Positions 34,009 through 41,851 of a DNA stretch of 57,841 nt are shown here, in pieces. The notes under the pieces were generated by a model, which saw only the letters and a list, made by a program, of their open reading frames with translations, was not told where the DNA came from and ran no database searches. Position numbers and translations under genes: made by a program. The number at the start of each line of letters is the position of its first letter. The first letter of the stretch is position 1. Source of the DNA: an uncultured Mediterraneibacter sp. (lineage in GTDB: Bacteria; Bacillota; Clostridia; Lachnospirales; Lachnospiraceae); the NCBI GenBank assembly GCA_944381495.1, contig CALWLJ010000008.1, positions 1-57,841 on the forward strand. Reading direction: 5' to 3'.

Positions 34009-34527
34009 TTACGGAAGCCAGACACCGTCTGTGTAGGAGAAAGTCTCCTCAATCGTATCCGGATCCTTGCGTGCAAAATGGTCAGCATGTACACGATAAT
34101 AATGACCACGCTCAACGGTGAGGGTCTTGGATGTAATGATGAAATATTCGTCTTCATCTGTTACCATCCAACAGTCAATCTGCCCCCATTTTCCAGTTTC
34201 CTCAATGTATTGATCGACATATACAATCACACCGATATAGTCAACCTCATGATTCGCTGTTGTTGATGCATAAGCATAAATCTTATCCTTAGCTGCATTT
34301 GTAATTGAGCACTCACCATCCATAAGATGAATTCCTCTGGTAAGGCTATTAAAAGAATATCCTGTTGAAGAAGTATCCATTGTCAGATATGATCCGTCAA
34401 TTTTCTTCATTTCACTTTCAGATGCTTGAACGTCTGAAAATGAAATCATAAAAATCGAGCAAAAAATTGCCAGACAACTTAAAAATGATATTATTCTTTT
34501 TTTCACTCTTAACTCATTCCTTTTCAT
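34009..34527 (-). CDS. Small secreted protein, DUF6147-like
   Basis: 172-aa protein with a basic N-terminus and a signal peptide (about residues 12-36, cleavage near VQAS). The mature part is a compact beta-rich domain with SLTRGIHLMDGECSITNAAK, VIVYVDQYIEETGKW and RGHYYRVHADHFA, the pattern of the DUF6147 secreted proteins of gut Lachnospiraceae. Function unknown. Located 63 bp downstream of the anti-sigma-like gene and on the same strand, so it may be part of that regulon. Confidence 0.75.
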   Translation of the reverse strand: MKRNELRVKKRIISFLSCLAIFCSIFMISFSDVQASESEMKKIDGSYLTMDTSSTGYSFNSLTRGIHLMDGECSITNAAKDKIYAYASTTANHEVDYIGVIVYVDQYIEETGKWGQIDCWMVTDEDEYFIITSKTLTVERGHYYRVHADHFARKDPDTIEETFSYTDGVWLP

Positions 34528-34590
34528 AAAACTTTCATTATGTTCCTCTATTAATTAAACAATCTAATACGAAAAAACTAACGCAAAATT

Positions 34591-35358
34591 CTACAAAAAT
34601 TTTAAATCTTTTAATATTTCTTCAAAATCCTGTTTTCCAATAACCCCTTTCAGCTGATAATGAACTCCCTGAAATTCAAATTCACCAATGTACCGTTTTT
34701 TAGAATTATCTAACTCATATTCTTCAACTTTAACAACAGTACCATTACTTGTTTCTATCTGATATTCATCCGTCAGTTTATCCAATTCCTTCTGCCCCAG
34801 AGAGGAATCTGAATCATTAATATATATTGAATAACGTATTACTTCACCATTGTATACATATAACATAAATGCCTTTCTCTGTTCGATATCGATTGTGTAT
34901 CTATCCAGAGACATTAGTTTAGGTCTATAACCAAGTCTAACTGCACCTATCCCCAAACTCTGATTAATCTCCCGATAAACACTCAGCTCATCAATATCTT
35001 TTGATTCCTGAGCATCCATATCCTCTACGTTTATAATTGCTGAACTTTCATTTCCATTGATTCTATCCCACAACACTTTCAAATACGACTTACTCCCAAC
35101 TCCCGTCATTACACTCCCGCACACGAGTATAAGTACAGCTGCCAGAGCCAGGAAGATATACTTTTTTTTCTTCCTGCGGTACACTGTCTTCTGTCTTTTA
35201 TCAAATTCATATTCCTGTATTTTATTAAAAAGAGATGCCTCCATGTCTTCGGATACGTGAAGATCATCCAGATCTTTTCTGGACTTGATTTCTTCCTCGA
35301 TCCGTTTTGCATCTCTGTTGATTTCGTCTGTCAGAGATATTTTTTTCAGTTTTTTCAT
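34591..35358 (-). CDS. Anti-sigma-factor-like membrane protein (DUF4367-like)
   Basis: 255-aa bitopic protein. The cytoplasmic N-terminus (1-65; DLHVSEDMEASLFNKIQEYE) resembles the sigma-binding part of Clostridial ECF anti-sigma factors. A run of basic residues and a transmembrane helix (about 68-87) lead to an extracytoplasmic DUF4367-like sensor (about 120-255). It is the natural partner of the ECF sigma gene at 36621-37169, but murG lies between them on the other strand. AAAGGTG precedes the ATG. Confidence 0.78.
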   Translation of the reverse strand: MKKLKKISLTDEINRDAKRIEEEIKSRKDLDDLHVSEDMEASLFNKIQEYEFDKRQKTVYRRKKKKYIFLALAAVLILVCGSVMTGVGSKSYLKVLWDRINGNESSAIINVEDMDAQESKDIDELSVYREINQSLGIGAVRLGYRPKLMSLDRYTIDIEQRKAFMLYVYNGEVIRYSIYINDSDSSLGQKELDKLTDEYQIETSNGTVVKVEEYELDNSKKRYIGEFEFQGVHYQLKGVIGKQDFEEILKDLKFL

Positions 35359-35390
35359 TATCTACACCTTTTTCTGTCTTACATTTTTCC

Positions 35391-35418
35391 TTGACATTTC
35401 ACCAAATAAGGGTAAGAT
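35391..35418 (+). promoter_or_regulatory. Promoter of murG
   Basis: Consensus -35 TTGACA (35391-35396), 16-bp spacer, -10 TAAGAT (35413-35418), about 77 bp before the start codon. Confidence 0.65.
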
Positions 35419-35495
35419 GAAATTAACTCAAGCGTACACAATTGTAAAAGCAAGACATCTTTTCTCGTGTACAATCACTTTCCGGAGGTTAGTTT

Positions 35496-36575
35496 ATGAA
35501 ACGAATCATTTTAACCGGCGGAGGTACCGCCGGACACGTTACCCCGAATATTGCTCTCATTCCAAAACTTAAGGAACTGGGCTATGACATTCAATATATA
35601 GGTTCATATGCGGGGATTGAAAAGGAACTGATAGAACCTTTCGGTATCCCCTATCATGGAATCTCATCCGGCAAACTCCGTCGTTATATGAGCGTACAGA
35701 ACTTTACGGATCCTTTTCGAGTTCTGAAAGGTTTCAGCGAAGCCCGAAAACTGATTAAGGACCTGAAGCCCGATGTGATATTCTCAAAGGGCGGATTTGT
35801 CTCCGTTCCTGTAGTCCTTGCCGGTAAACGGTGCAAGGTTCCCGTGATCATCCATGAGTCTGATATGACTCCCGGACTTGCAAACAAGATAGCTATCCCG
35901 TCCGCAGTAAAAGTATGCTGCAACTTTCCTGAGACTCTTGATAGTCTCCCGGAGGGAAAAGCGGTTCTTACCGGTTCTCCTATCCGGCAGGAACTGATGT
36001 CGGGAAATAAAATTGCCGCAATGGATATGTGCGGTTTTACTGCCGACAAACCGGTTATTCTTGTCATTGGTGGAAGCCTTGGCTCTGTTGTGGTAAACAA
36101 CGCTGTACGAGAAGCTCTGCCGGAACTTCTCCGTGACTTCCAGGTTATCCATCTCTGCGGAAAGGGCAAGATGGACGAATCTTATCAAAATACAAAAGGA
36201 TACTGCCAGTTTGAATATATTAAAAATGAACTTCGTGATATATTCGCTCTTGCAGATATCGTTATCTCCAGAGCCGGAGCGAATGCGATCTGTGAACTTC
36301 TTGCTCTGAGAAAACCGAATCTGCTGATCCCGCTTTCTGCAAAGGCAAGCCGGGGAGATCAGATTCTGAACGCACGCTCCTTTGAACGTCAGGGATTCAG
36401 CCTGGTTCTGGAGGAAGAGGAACTTACCAAGGACTCTCTTCTTGAGGCGGTACATAAGCTCTACAGCAACCGAGGGACATTTATCGATGCAATGCGCAGC
36501 TCTCATCAGCAGGATTCTATCAATACGATCATCGGTCTGATCGAAGAAGCTGCCGGTAATGGAAAAGAATCCTGA
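35496..36575 (+). CDS. murG: MurG, UDP-GlcNAc:lipid I N-acetylglucosaminyltransferase
   Basis: 359-aa GT28 glycosyltransferase that adds GlcNAc to lipid I on the cytoplasmic membrane face to make lipid II. Motifs: GGGTAGH (8-14), FSKGGFVSVPVV, HESDMTPGLANK, a second glycine loop VIGGSLGSVVVN, and the UDP-GlcNAc site SRAGANAICELLAL. GGAGG precedes the ATG. It stands alone rather than in a dcw cluster, on the plus strand between the ECF sigma gene and the anti-sigma-like gene. Confidence 0.96.
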   Translation: MKRIILTGGGTAGHVTPNIALIPKLKELGYDIQYIGSYAGIEKELIEPFGIPYHGISSGKLRRYMSVQNFTDPFRVLKGFSEARKLIKDLKPDVIFSKGGFVSVPVVLAGKRCKVPVIIHESDMTPGLANKIAIPSAVKVCCNFPETLDSLPEGKAVLTGSPIRQELMSGNKIAAMDMCGFTADKPVILVIGGSLGSVVVNNAVREALPELLRDFQVIHLCGKGKMDESYQNTKGYCQFEYIKNELRDIFALADIVISRAGANAICELLALRKPNLLIPLSAKASRGDQILNARSFERQGFSLVLEEEELTKDSLLEAVHKLYSNRGTFIDAMRSSHQQDSINTIIGLIEEAAGNGKES

Positions 36576-36594
36576 TATAATCATATTCATTCTG

Positions 36595-36632
36595 ACAGGT
36601 GCCGTTTCCGGCACCTGTTATTATTTCCGTTT
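36595..36632 (+). terminator. Terminator of murG
   Basis: Perfect 10-bp stem ACAGGTGCCG / CGGCACCTGT with a TTTC loop and a T-rich tail. It also reaches the 3' end of the convergent sigma gene. Confidence 0.78.
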
Positions 36633-37169
36633 TACTTCTTCATATTCCACGCCGTACTTCTTTGCAATCCACTTTCTTGCTCTGTACAACATACTGTGGA
36701 ACACTTCAATCTTTACTCCCATCATTTCTGCTGCTTTCTCCTGCGGTACTTTCATGTAGTACGCCAGGATCATTGCTTCATACCATCTTGGGTTCTTCGT
36801 CATCAGATCTGAGAATATGTCTTCGCGTAAGCTGAGCCTGTCTTTTTCAAACTCTTTCTCCATGAACTCTTCTTCAATATTTCGAACAGAAGGCTCCTTT
36901 TCACCCAGCTCATCATAATTTTCAACCAAAGTAACTTTCGAGTTCTTCTTCCGGTAATTGATCGCCGCATTTTTAGCTGTTGTATAGAGCCATGAAGAAA
37001 TATTACTTTTCTCAAATTCTTCAAAACCTATGTAAAGTTTAAGAAACGTATCCTGAGTTATATCTTCTGCTGCATGGTAATTGTCACCTGAATATATGTA
37101 CGCTGCCTTCAGGACGAGATCCTTATATTCCTCATAAATCTCGTTGAATTCACGATTACCTGTTAACAT
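36621..37169 (-). CDS. ECF RNA polymerase sigma factor
   Basis: 182-aa sigma-70 family factor of the ECF group: region 2 (about 10-85) with AAEDITQDTFLKLYIGF and SSWLYTTAKNAAINY, and region 4 (about 110-175) with YYMKVPQEKAAEMMGVKIEV as the DNA-contacting helix-turn-helix. It would direct RNA polymerase to an envelope-stress type regulon. It starts 12 bp after the HIT gene stop, so the two share a transcript. Confidence 0.92.
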   Translation of the reverse strand: MLTGNREFNEIYEEYKDLVLKAAYIYSGDNYHAAEDITQDTFLKLYIGFEEFEKSNISSWLYTTAKNAAINYRKKNSKVTLVENYDELGEKEPSVRNIEEEFMEKEFEKDRLSLREDIFSDLMTKNPRWYEAMILAYYMKVPQEKAAEMMGVKIEVFHSMLYRARKWIAKKYGVEYEEVKRK

Positions 37170-37181
37170 TACTGCTCCAGC

Positions 37182-37589
37182 CTATTTTATTTTCTCTAAA
37201 ATTTCATTCTTTACTTCATCGGTCAGCTCTCCTGTATTCCAGCCGAATCCCGAGTTGTCATCCTTATATCTCGGTATCAGATGCATATGGAAATGAAATA
37301 CTGTCTGTCCTGCTGCCTCCTCATTATTCTGTACGACATTATATCCGTCACATCCAAGTACATCTGTCATCTTCTTTACCATTTTCTTTGCCAGTAAGAA
37401 AGCTTTTGCAGCTGTTTCCTCATCAATATCATAAAGATTTCTATAATGCTCTTTCGGGAGTATTAACGCATGTCCCTTTGTCGCCGGCCCCTGATCAAGG
37501 ATTACTCTGAAATCGTCATCTTCATAAAGGGTGGCAGAAGGAATCTCGCCTGCTGCTATTTTGCAAAAAATACAATTGTTATCTTTCAT
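37182..37589 (-). CDS. HIT-family hydrolase
   Basis: 135-aa histidine triad protein with the catalytic HFHMHLIPRY (His-x-His-x-His), an N-terminal CIFC zinc-type pair, and GHALILPKEHY. Members hydrolyse AMP-linked compounds such as Ap4A or adenosine phosphoramidates. I start at ATG 37589 (AGAGG upstream); the frame reaches 37610. Operon with the sigma factor. Confidence 0.93.
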   Translation of the reverse strand: MKDNNCIFCKIAAGEIPSATLYEDDDFRVILDQGPATKGHALILPKEHYRNLYDIDEETAAKAFLLAKKMVKKMTDVLGCDGYNVVQNNEEAAGQTVFHFHMHLIPRYKDDNSGFGWNTGELTDEVKNEILEKIK

Positions 37590-37810
37590 AATCATTCCTC
37601 TTTTCCGCATAATAATACTATCATCATGGCAAGGTCAGAATTTCTTCCGACTGCATAACGTTATCAGTAGTATAAAACATTTTCTGGAAAAAGAGAAGTT
37701 TTTTCGCTCGAAACATAACGTCGAATCCGCTCGAAATATGTCATACAGATTTTGTTGAATCATTGTATGTGCCATGTTAGACTGAACTGTAATGAAAGTG
37801 AGGAATCAAT

Positions 37811-38545
37811 ATGCTAAACAACATAGATATCAACAAAATGAATCATCTGATGGAAGTGAACAAAGATGCCCGTCAGATTATATCCCAGCTTCTTGAAAAC
37901 CATCATACAGAAGTATCCATGATTGCTCATGAGATCAGAAATCCTCTGACCTTAGTCTCTTCTTCCCTTCAGATCATTGAAGCCCAGCATCCTGAAGTAA
38001 AAGAATTTTCCAGCTGGAACCAGACCATGGAGGACATTCATTTCATGTGTAGTCTTCTCAATGATCTTTCCACTTTCAACAACAGCTGCTCTCTGCATCA
38101 TTCTGTATTCAGTATTGAGCGTCTTCTGAAAAATATTGCGGTATCCTTTGCCATCTCCCTTGATTCAGATGAATCCTCGGATATTAGTTTTCGTTCCCGG
38201 ATTGCTCCGGGTATGGGTGACTTCACAGGCGACAAAGTCAAGCTGGAGGAAGTAATCCTTAATCTGCTGCGCAACGCGAAAGAAGCAGTGGGCCATTCCG
38301 GTAAAATCTTTCTTTCTGCTGAACGGATCGACAACGAAATTGTAATTTGCTGCAAAGATAATGGATGCGGTATTCCGGATGATATCAGAGATCAGATCTT
38401 TGAACCATTTGTTACCGGAAAGGACAACGGCACCGGCCTTGGTCTCTCTCTTTCAAAGCGTATTGTAGAAGCGCACAGCGGAACAATATCTGCGGAATCA
38501 TCCCCGGAAAAGGGAACGGTATTTACCGTTCGTCTTCCCATTTGA
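37811..38545 (+). CDS. Soluble orphan sensor histidine kinase
   Basis: 244-aa kinase made only of a short N-terminal helix, a HisKA dimerisation domain with His40 in MIAHEIRNPLTLV, and an HATPase_c domain with LLRNAKEAV (N box), KDNGCGIPDDI (G1), FVTGKDNGTGLGLSLSKRIV (G2). It has no transmembrane or PAS sensor domain and no adjacent response regulator, similar to short KinB/Spo0-type or accessory kinases. GAGG precedes the ATG. The last 23 bp overlap the convergent rhomboid gene. Confidence 0.9.
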   Translation: MLNNIDINKMNHLMEVNKDARQIISQLLENHHTEVSMIAHEIRNPLTLVSSSLQIIEAQHPEVKEFSSWNQTMEDIHFMCSLLNDLSTFNNSCSLHHSVFSIERLLKNIAVSFAISLDSDESSDISFRSRIAPGMGDFTGDKVKLEEVILNLLRNAKEAVGHSGKIFLSAERIDNEIVICCKDNGCGIPDDIRDQIFEPFVTGKDNGTGLGLSLSKRIVEAHSGTISAESSPEKGTVFTVRLPI

Positions 38546-39131
38546 ACTCCTTTTTCCGTCTGTACAGAAGCACCGCCATAATGAAACCTCCTGCCAGTCC
38601 GCCGATGTGAGCGAAGTTATCGACACCGCTGCTGGAAAATCCAAAATAAAGGCTCAGCACAACCATAAAAAGCATTCCTCTGCCGGAAAGTCGTCCCAGT
38701 CTCCCCCTGTTTGCGATAACCACATAAAGCAGCGCTCCCATCAGGCCGAATATTGCACCTGAAGCTCCGGCAGAGACGACAGATTCCCCCCGGCTCACAT
38801 CCCAGAACAGTGAAAGAAGGTTTCCCATAATCCCGCTGCCAAAATATATGATAAGAAATCTCACCCGGCCGATTTCCAGTTCCAGATTCCATCCCAAAGC
38901 TCCCAGCAGCACCATATTATTCAGAAGATGCTGGATTCCAAAATGGAGAAACATACTCGTAAGGATCCTATAATATTCATGTCCTTCTATAATTGCCGGA
39001 TCATACATGGCTCCATGCTCAAGCATAAAATACGCATTCTCCGTGTCCCCGAATAAAGACAAGATTAAAAATACGGCTATATTAACAACAATCAAACCAA
39101 CGGTACAGACTGCTTCCGGTCTTTTATACAC
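38523..39131 (-). CDS. Rhomboid-family intramembrane serine protease
   Basis: 202-aa protein with six predicted transmembrane helices. Catalytic dyad Ser124 (GASGAIFG) and His175 (NFAHIGGLAGG), plus the HLLNNM motif (68-73). It cleaves transmembrane substrates inside the membrane; the substrate is unknown. The start is a GTG at 39131 with GAGG upstream. The stop lies inside the 3' end of the convergent kinase gene. Confidence 0.92.
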   Translation of the reverse strand: MYKRPEAVCTVGLIVVNIAVFLILSLFGDTENAYFMLEHGAMYDPAIIEGHEYYRILTSMFLHFGIQHLLNNMVLLGALGWNLELEIGRVRFLIIYFGSGIMGNLLSLFWDVSRGESVVSAGASGAIFGLMGALLYVVIANRGRLGRLSGRGMLFMVVLSLYFGFSSSGVDNFAHIGGLAGGFIMAVLLYRRKKEFKWEDER

Positions 39132-39228
39132 CTTTTATCCTCTTTTCTAATTTTTTTGATTGTTTTATTATATATTCACCGGAACTCTATGTCCATGGAT
39201 TTTTTCTTTTCATCTCAAAACCTGATTC

Positions 39229-40098
39229 TTATTCCCATTCTTCACTTTCCATGATCAGATCATCCCATTGCCCCCATCGGCCCGTCCGGATTCTGCTCAT
39301 CATTTTTTTTAGCGGTCCATACCTTGCATATTCTTCCCGCACCGGCATCGCAGCTGCTGGCATACCATATGTTTCTCCCGCTTTCCCGGTCTCTTCACCA
39401 TCGTCCTCGTCCAATGTAAAGACGGAGCCGTCACCAATCCCCGCATTCTTATCATCTTCGAAATATTGTATATGTTCTCTTTTCTCTGTATTTTTCTCTT
39501 CATTGCTTTCTCTCTCCTGCTCCTCTCGTTCATTTTCTTTTCTCTTTTTTTCTTCTGTCAGATAATCTTCCAGTATATTTTTCAGATTATAATTTTCTCT
39601 CAGTGTCTCTTTATGAAGGCAGTATGACAAAAATATCCCATCCGTGTCCCGGTAATCCAATTTTTTCACGAAAAATTCAGTCAGCTCATGAAAAGACATA
39701 GCGAATGTCTTTTCCGCTGCCGGAAAATAACAGAATCTATACACGCCCTCCTTTTCAAATATAAAGTCCGGTTCCAGTAGTATCCTGTTCGGACTCAGCA
39801 TAAATCCTTCGATCTGATCCATCAATTCGATCAGCTGCCTGACCAGAGAAAGAATGTCTTCTCTGTCCATATCTATGTTTTTAAATTTCTTTCTTACAGG
39901 CATCCACCCCTCTGTATAAAATGTATATCTTGTTCCTCCGTTTCTTCCACATCCTGATACCGGCAAAATTCCGGGAATTTTATTATTTTTCAACATCCGT
40001 ATCTGATAATCCTCTTCGTACGTTCTCGATATGTCTATATGAAAACAGGGATGCGACGGGTCTTCTTCATACACAATATTCATTTCCGGTTTATCCAT
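39229..40098 (-). CDS. DUF6382-like protein of the tad locus
   Basis: 289-aa cytoplasmic protein. The N-terminal ~190 residues (FHIDISRTYEEDYQIRML, LVRQLIELMDQIEGFML, ILLEPDFIFEKEGVYRFCYF) match the DUF6382 pattern seen at Clostridial tad loci. The C-terminus is a highly charged Glu/Lys/Arg region and a short tail. Longer relatives carry an FHA domain at the end; none is visible here, so this may be a shortened form. Start overlaps the TadE-like gene by 19 bp and has GAGGAG. Last gene of the tad operon. Confidence 0.75.
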   Translation of the reverse strand: MDKPEMNIVYEEDPSHPCFHIDISRTYEEDYQIRMLKNNKIPGILPVSGCGRNGGTRYTFYTEGWMPVRKKFKNIDMDREDILSLVRQLIELMDQIEGFMLSPNRILLEPDFIFEKEGVYRFCYFPAAEKTFAMSFHELTEFFVKKLDYRDTDGIFLSYCLHKETLRENYNLKNILEDYLTEEKKRKENEREEQERESNEEKNTEKREHIQYFEDDKNAGIGDGSVFTLDEDDGEETGKAGETYGMPAAAMPVREEYARYGPLKKMMSRIRTGRWGQWDDLIMESEEWE

Positions 40099-40499
40099 CT
40101 GATCTTCTCCTCTGGTTTTACAATAAGTGCGCTCTGGCGCACTGTGAAATTCATAAAAGATCTTGATACTCTAACTTCTACTGTTATCCTTTCATCCGCT
40201 TTTTCTATTTCAATATTCTGGACCTTCATATAGATCAACTTTCCGTTTATTCTTTGTCTTAACATTTTTTCCATATCATATTCTTCTGTATCTTTTTTTC
40301 TTTCCATCTGTGCCCCCACAGCTGCAGTCTCGCCTGCCGCTCCGGTTAAAATCACTTTGTCATGAAAATAAAAAGTGGTATGTACAATGAACAAAAACAG
40401 GAAAAGAAAAACAGGCATAATATAAGCCATCTCTATTACTGCGCTTCCTGAAAGATCTTTTTCCCGATATTTCAGTACTCTCTTTCTAAAAAAACTCAA
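40080..40499 (-). CDS. TadE-like pseudopilin, short
   Basis: 139-aa protein with the TadE layout: short basic N-terminus, GSAVIEMAYIMPVFLFLFLF with a conserved Glu 3-5 residues into the pilin-like helix, then a small extracytoplasmic part. It starts at a TTG (40499) with GGAGG 8 nt upstream, overlapping the prepilin peptidase stop by 14 bp. Probably a minor structural or assembly component of the Flp pilus. Confidence 0.82.
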   Translation of the reverse strand: MSFFRKRVLKYREKDLSGSAVIEMAYIMPVFLFLFLFIVHTTFYFHDKVILTGAAGETAAVGAQMERKKDTEEYDMEKMLRQRINGKLIYMKVQNIEIEKADERITVEVRVSRSFMNFTVRQSALIVKPEEKIRWINRK

Positions 40500-40959
40500 T
40501 GAGTACCCCTCCCATATATGCAGCTGTCAGAAATGGGACAAACGGAAACGCGGTCTTTCTGTGAAACTTTCTCCTTATCATCATAACCGCGCCAAATACC
40601 GCCGCCAGGGAGAAAGCTGCAGCAAGAAGAGACAGCAGATTCCATAAGCCGAGATATCCACCGGTCAATGTGATAAGAATGCTGTCACCATAGCCAAGTG
40701 ACTCTCCCGTAACCTTGCTTATGATCATAAAGATTCCTCCTGCAGAAGCTCCTGCCACTGCCATAACAACAGATTCTTTCCCATCACAGAATCTTCCCGC
40801 CACAACAAATATTACACCGGACAGCAAGAAGATCAGATTCAGTTTTTTCTTTCTGATATCCATAATACTCAAGACAATCAGATAAATGAGGAAGCATGCC
40901 CTGCAGATAACCGTACCATATGAAAAATCTCCATGAAATATTTCTTCTACTTTGAACAT
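40486..40959 (-). CDS. Prepilin peptidase, A24 (TadV/CpaA-like)
   Basis: 157-aa membrane aspartyl protease with about five helices. The two catalytic aspartates lie in LSIMDIRKKKL and in the GYGDSIL motif (GxGD). It should cleave the leader of the Flp1 pilin and the TadE-like proteins. I use ATG 40959 because GGGAG lies at a good distance; the frame opens at a GTG (40968). It overlaps the stop region of the larger TadE-like gene, so translation is coupled. Confidence 0.88.
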   Translation of the reverse strand: MFKVEEIFHGDFSYGTVICRACFLIYLIVLSIMDIRKKKLNLIFLLSGVIFVVAGRFCDGKESVVMAVAGASAGGIFMIISKVTGESLGYGDSILITLTGGYLGLWNLLSLLAAAFSLAAVFGAVMMIRRKFHRKTAFPFVPFLTAAYMGGVLIEFF

Positions 40960-41747
40960 CTTGAACACGCTCCCATCCAGCTTACTTCTGATCTTTCCAC
41001 CGCCCGTACTGTCCTTTTCAGCCCGCTGCAGCTCAGTGAATTGTGATAGCTGCTTCCCCTGTCAGTAATATAGACTCCTGCCATTGTCTTTCCATATACA
41101 CATTTTTCACAAGGATAATATATTCCCCCGTCAAGATTGCGAATCCCATTCACTCCCGAATAAGGGACAAAACGTATGGCGAGCTGAAGATAGGAACACT
41201 GATGATCCTGATGATATACCGTTCCATTTTCTGTCACATATACAATACCGGCGCCTTCGTTTTCTGCTTTTGAATCTTCGGATCCGCTCCAGGTACTCAT
41301 CTTGAACTCTTCTCTTAATTTTGCTGATGGATTTCCTAATATTGGGAAAGGAATCCGTATTTTGTATTCTACTGTCACATTCATCTGTCCGGTTCCCGGG
41401 ATGACACAGGACTTTAAACAACTGACCGCTGACGCTCCTCCATCCAGAATACTGTTCTCTATTCTTTCTTCTCCCAGCAGAGATATCATGTCTGATTTCA
41501 GTTTTATTGTATTTAATACCGGAACTGCCATCATATCTCCTGCTGCATTTTTTGCCGCATTCTGAGCGGCATTGATAATACTGATTTTCAGACTCTGGAG
41601 TTCAATGATGAAGATCAGGCACAAAACCGCAAAGAGAAAGACTGGAATACCAAATGCGGCTTCAATTGTCACATTTCCAGCTGCCCCCGGTACAGATGCC
41701 CTTTCCGCAGTCAGATTGGGTACATTTTTATTCCTTTGTATTTTCAT
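40947..41747 (-). CDS. TadE-like protein with duplicated His/Cys module
   Basis: 266-aa protein. The N-terminal TadE part has GNVTIEAAFGIPVFLFAVL (Glu29 at the head of the membrane helix). The C-terminal ~100 residues contain two copies of a module of about 50 residues: His179-x4-Cys184...Cys213-x2-Cys216 and His235-x4-Cys240...Cys261-x2-Cys264, each opened by Y-[VI]-T-x2-G-x2-YH. Four potential metal ligands per copy suggest a zinc-ribbon-like or redox domain outside the cell. AAAGGA precedes the ATG. It may sit at the pilus or bind a wall component; the function of the module is unknown. Confidence 0.8.
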   Translation of the reverse strand: MKIQRNKNVPNLTAERASVPGAAGNVTIEAAFGIPVFLFAVLCLIFIIELQSLKISIINAAQNAAKNAAGDMMAVPVLNTIKLKSDMISLLGEERIENSILDGGASAVSCLKSCVIPGTGQMNVTVEYKIRIPFPILGNPSAKLREEFKMSTWSGSEDSKAENEGAGIVYVTENGTVYHQDHQCSYLQLAIRFVPYSGVNGIRNLDGGIYYPCEKCVYGKTMAGVYITDRGSSYHNSLSCSGLKRTVRAVERSEVSWMGACSRCSK

Positions 41748-41851
41748 CGCAGTTTTTCCTTTCTATAAAATATTGGGGGTGTGTTTTATTTTGACACTGA
41801 TACAGTGCCCGGGAAATGAAAGGGCATCTGTACCGGGGACAGCTTCATTCG

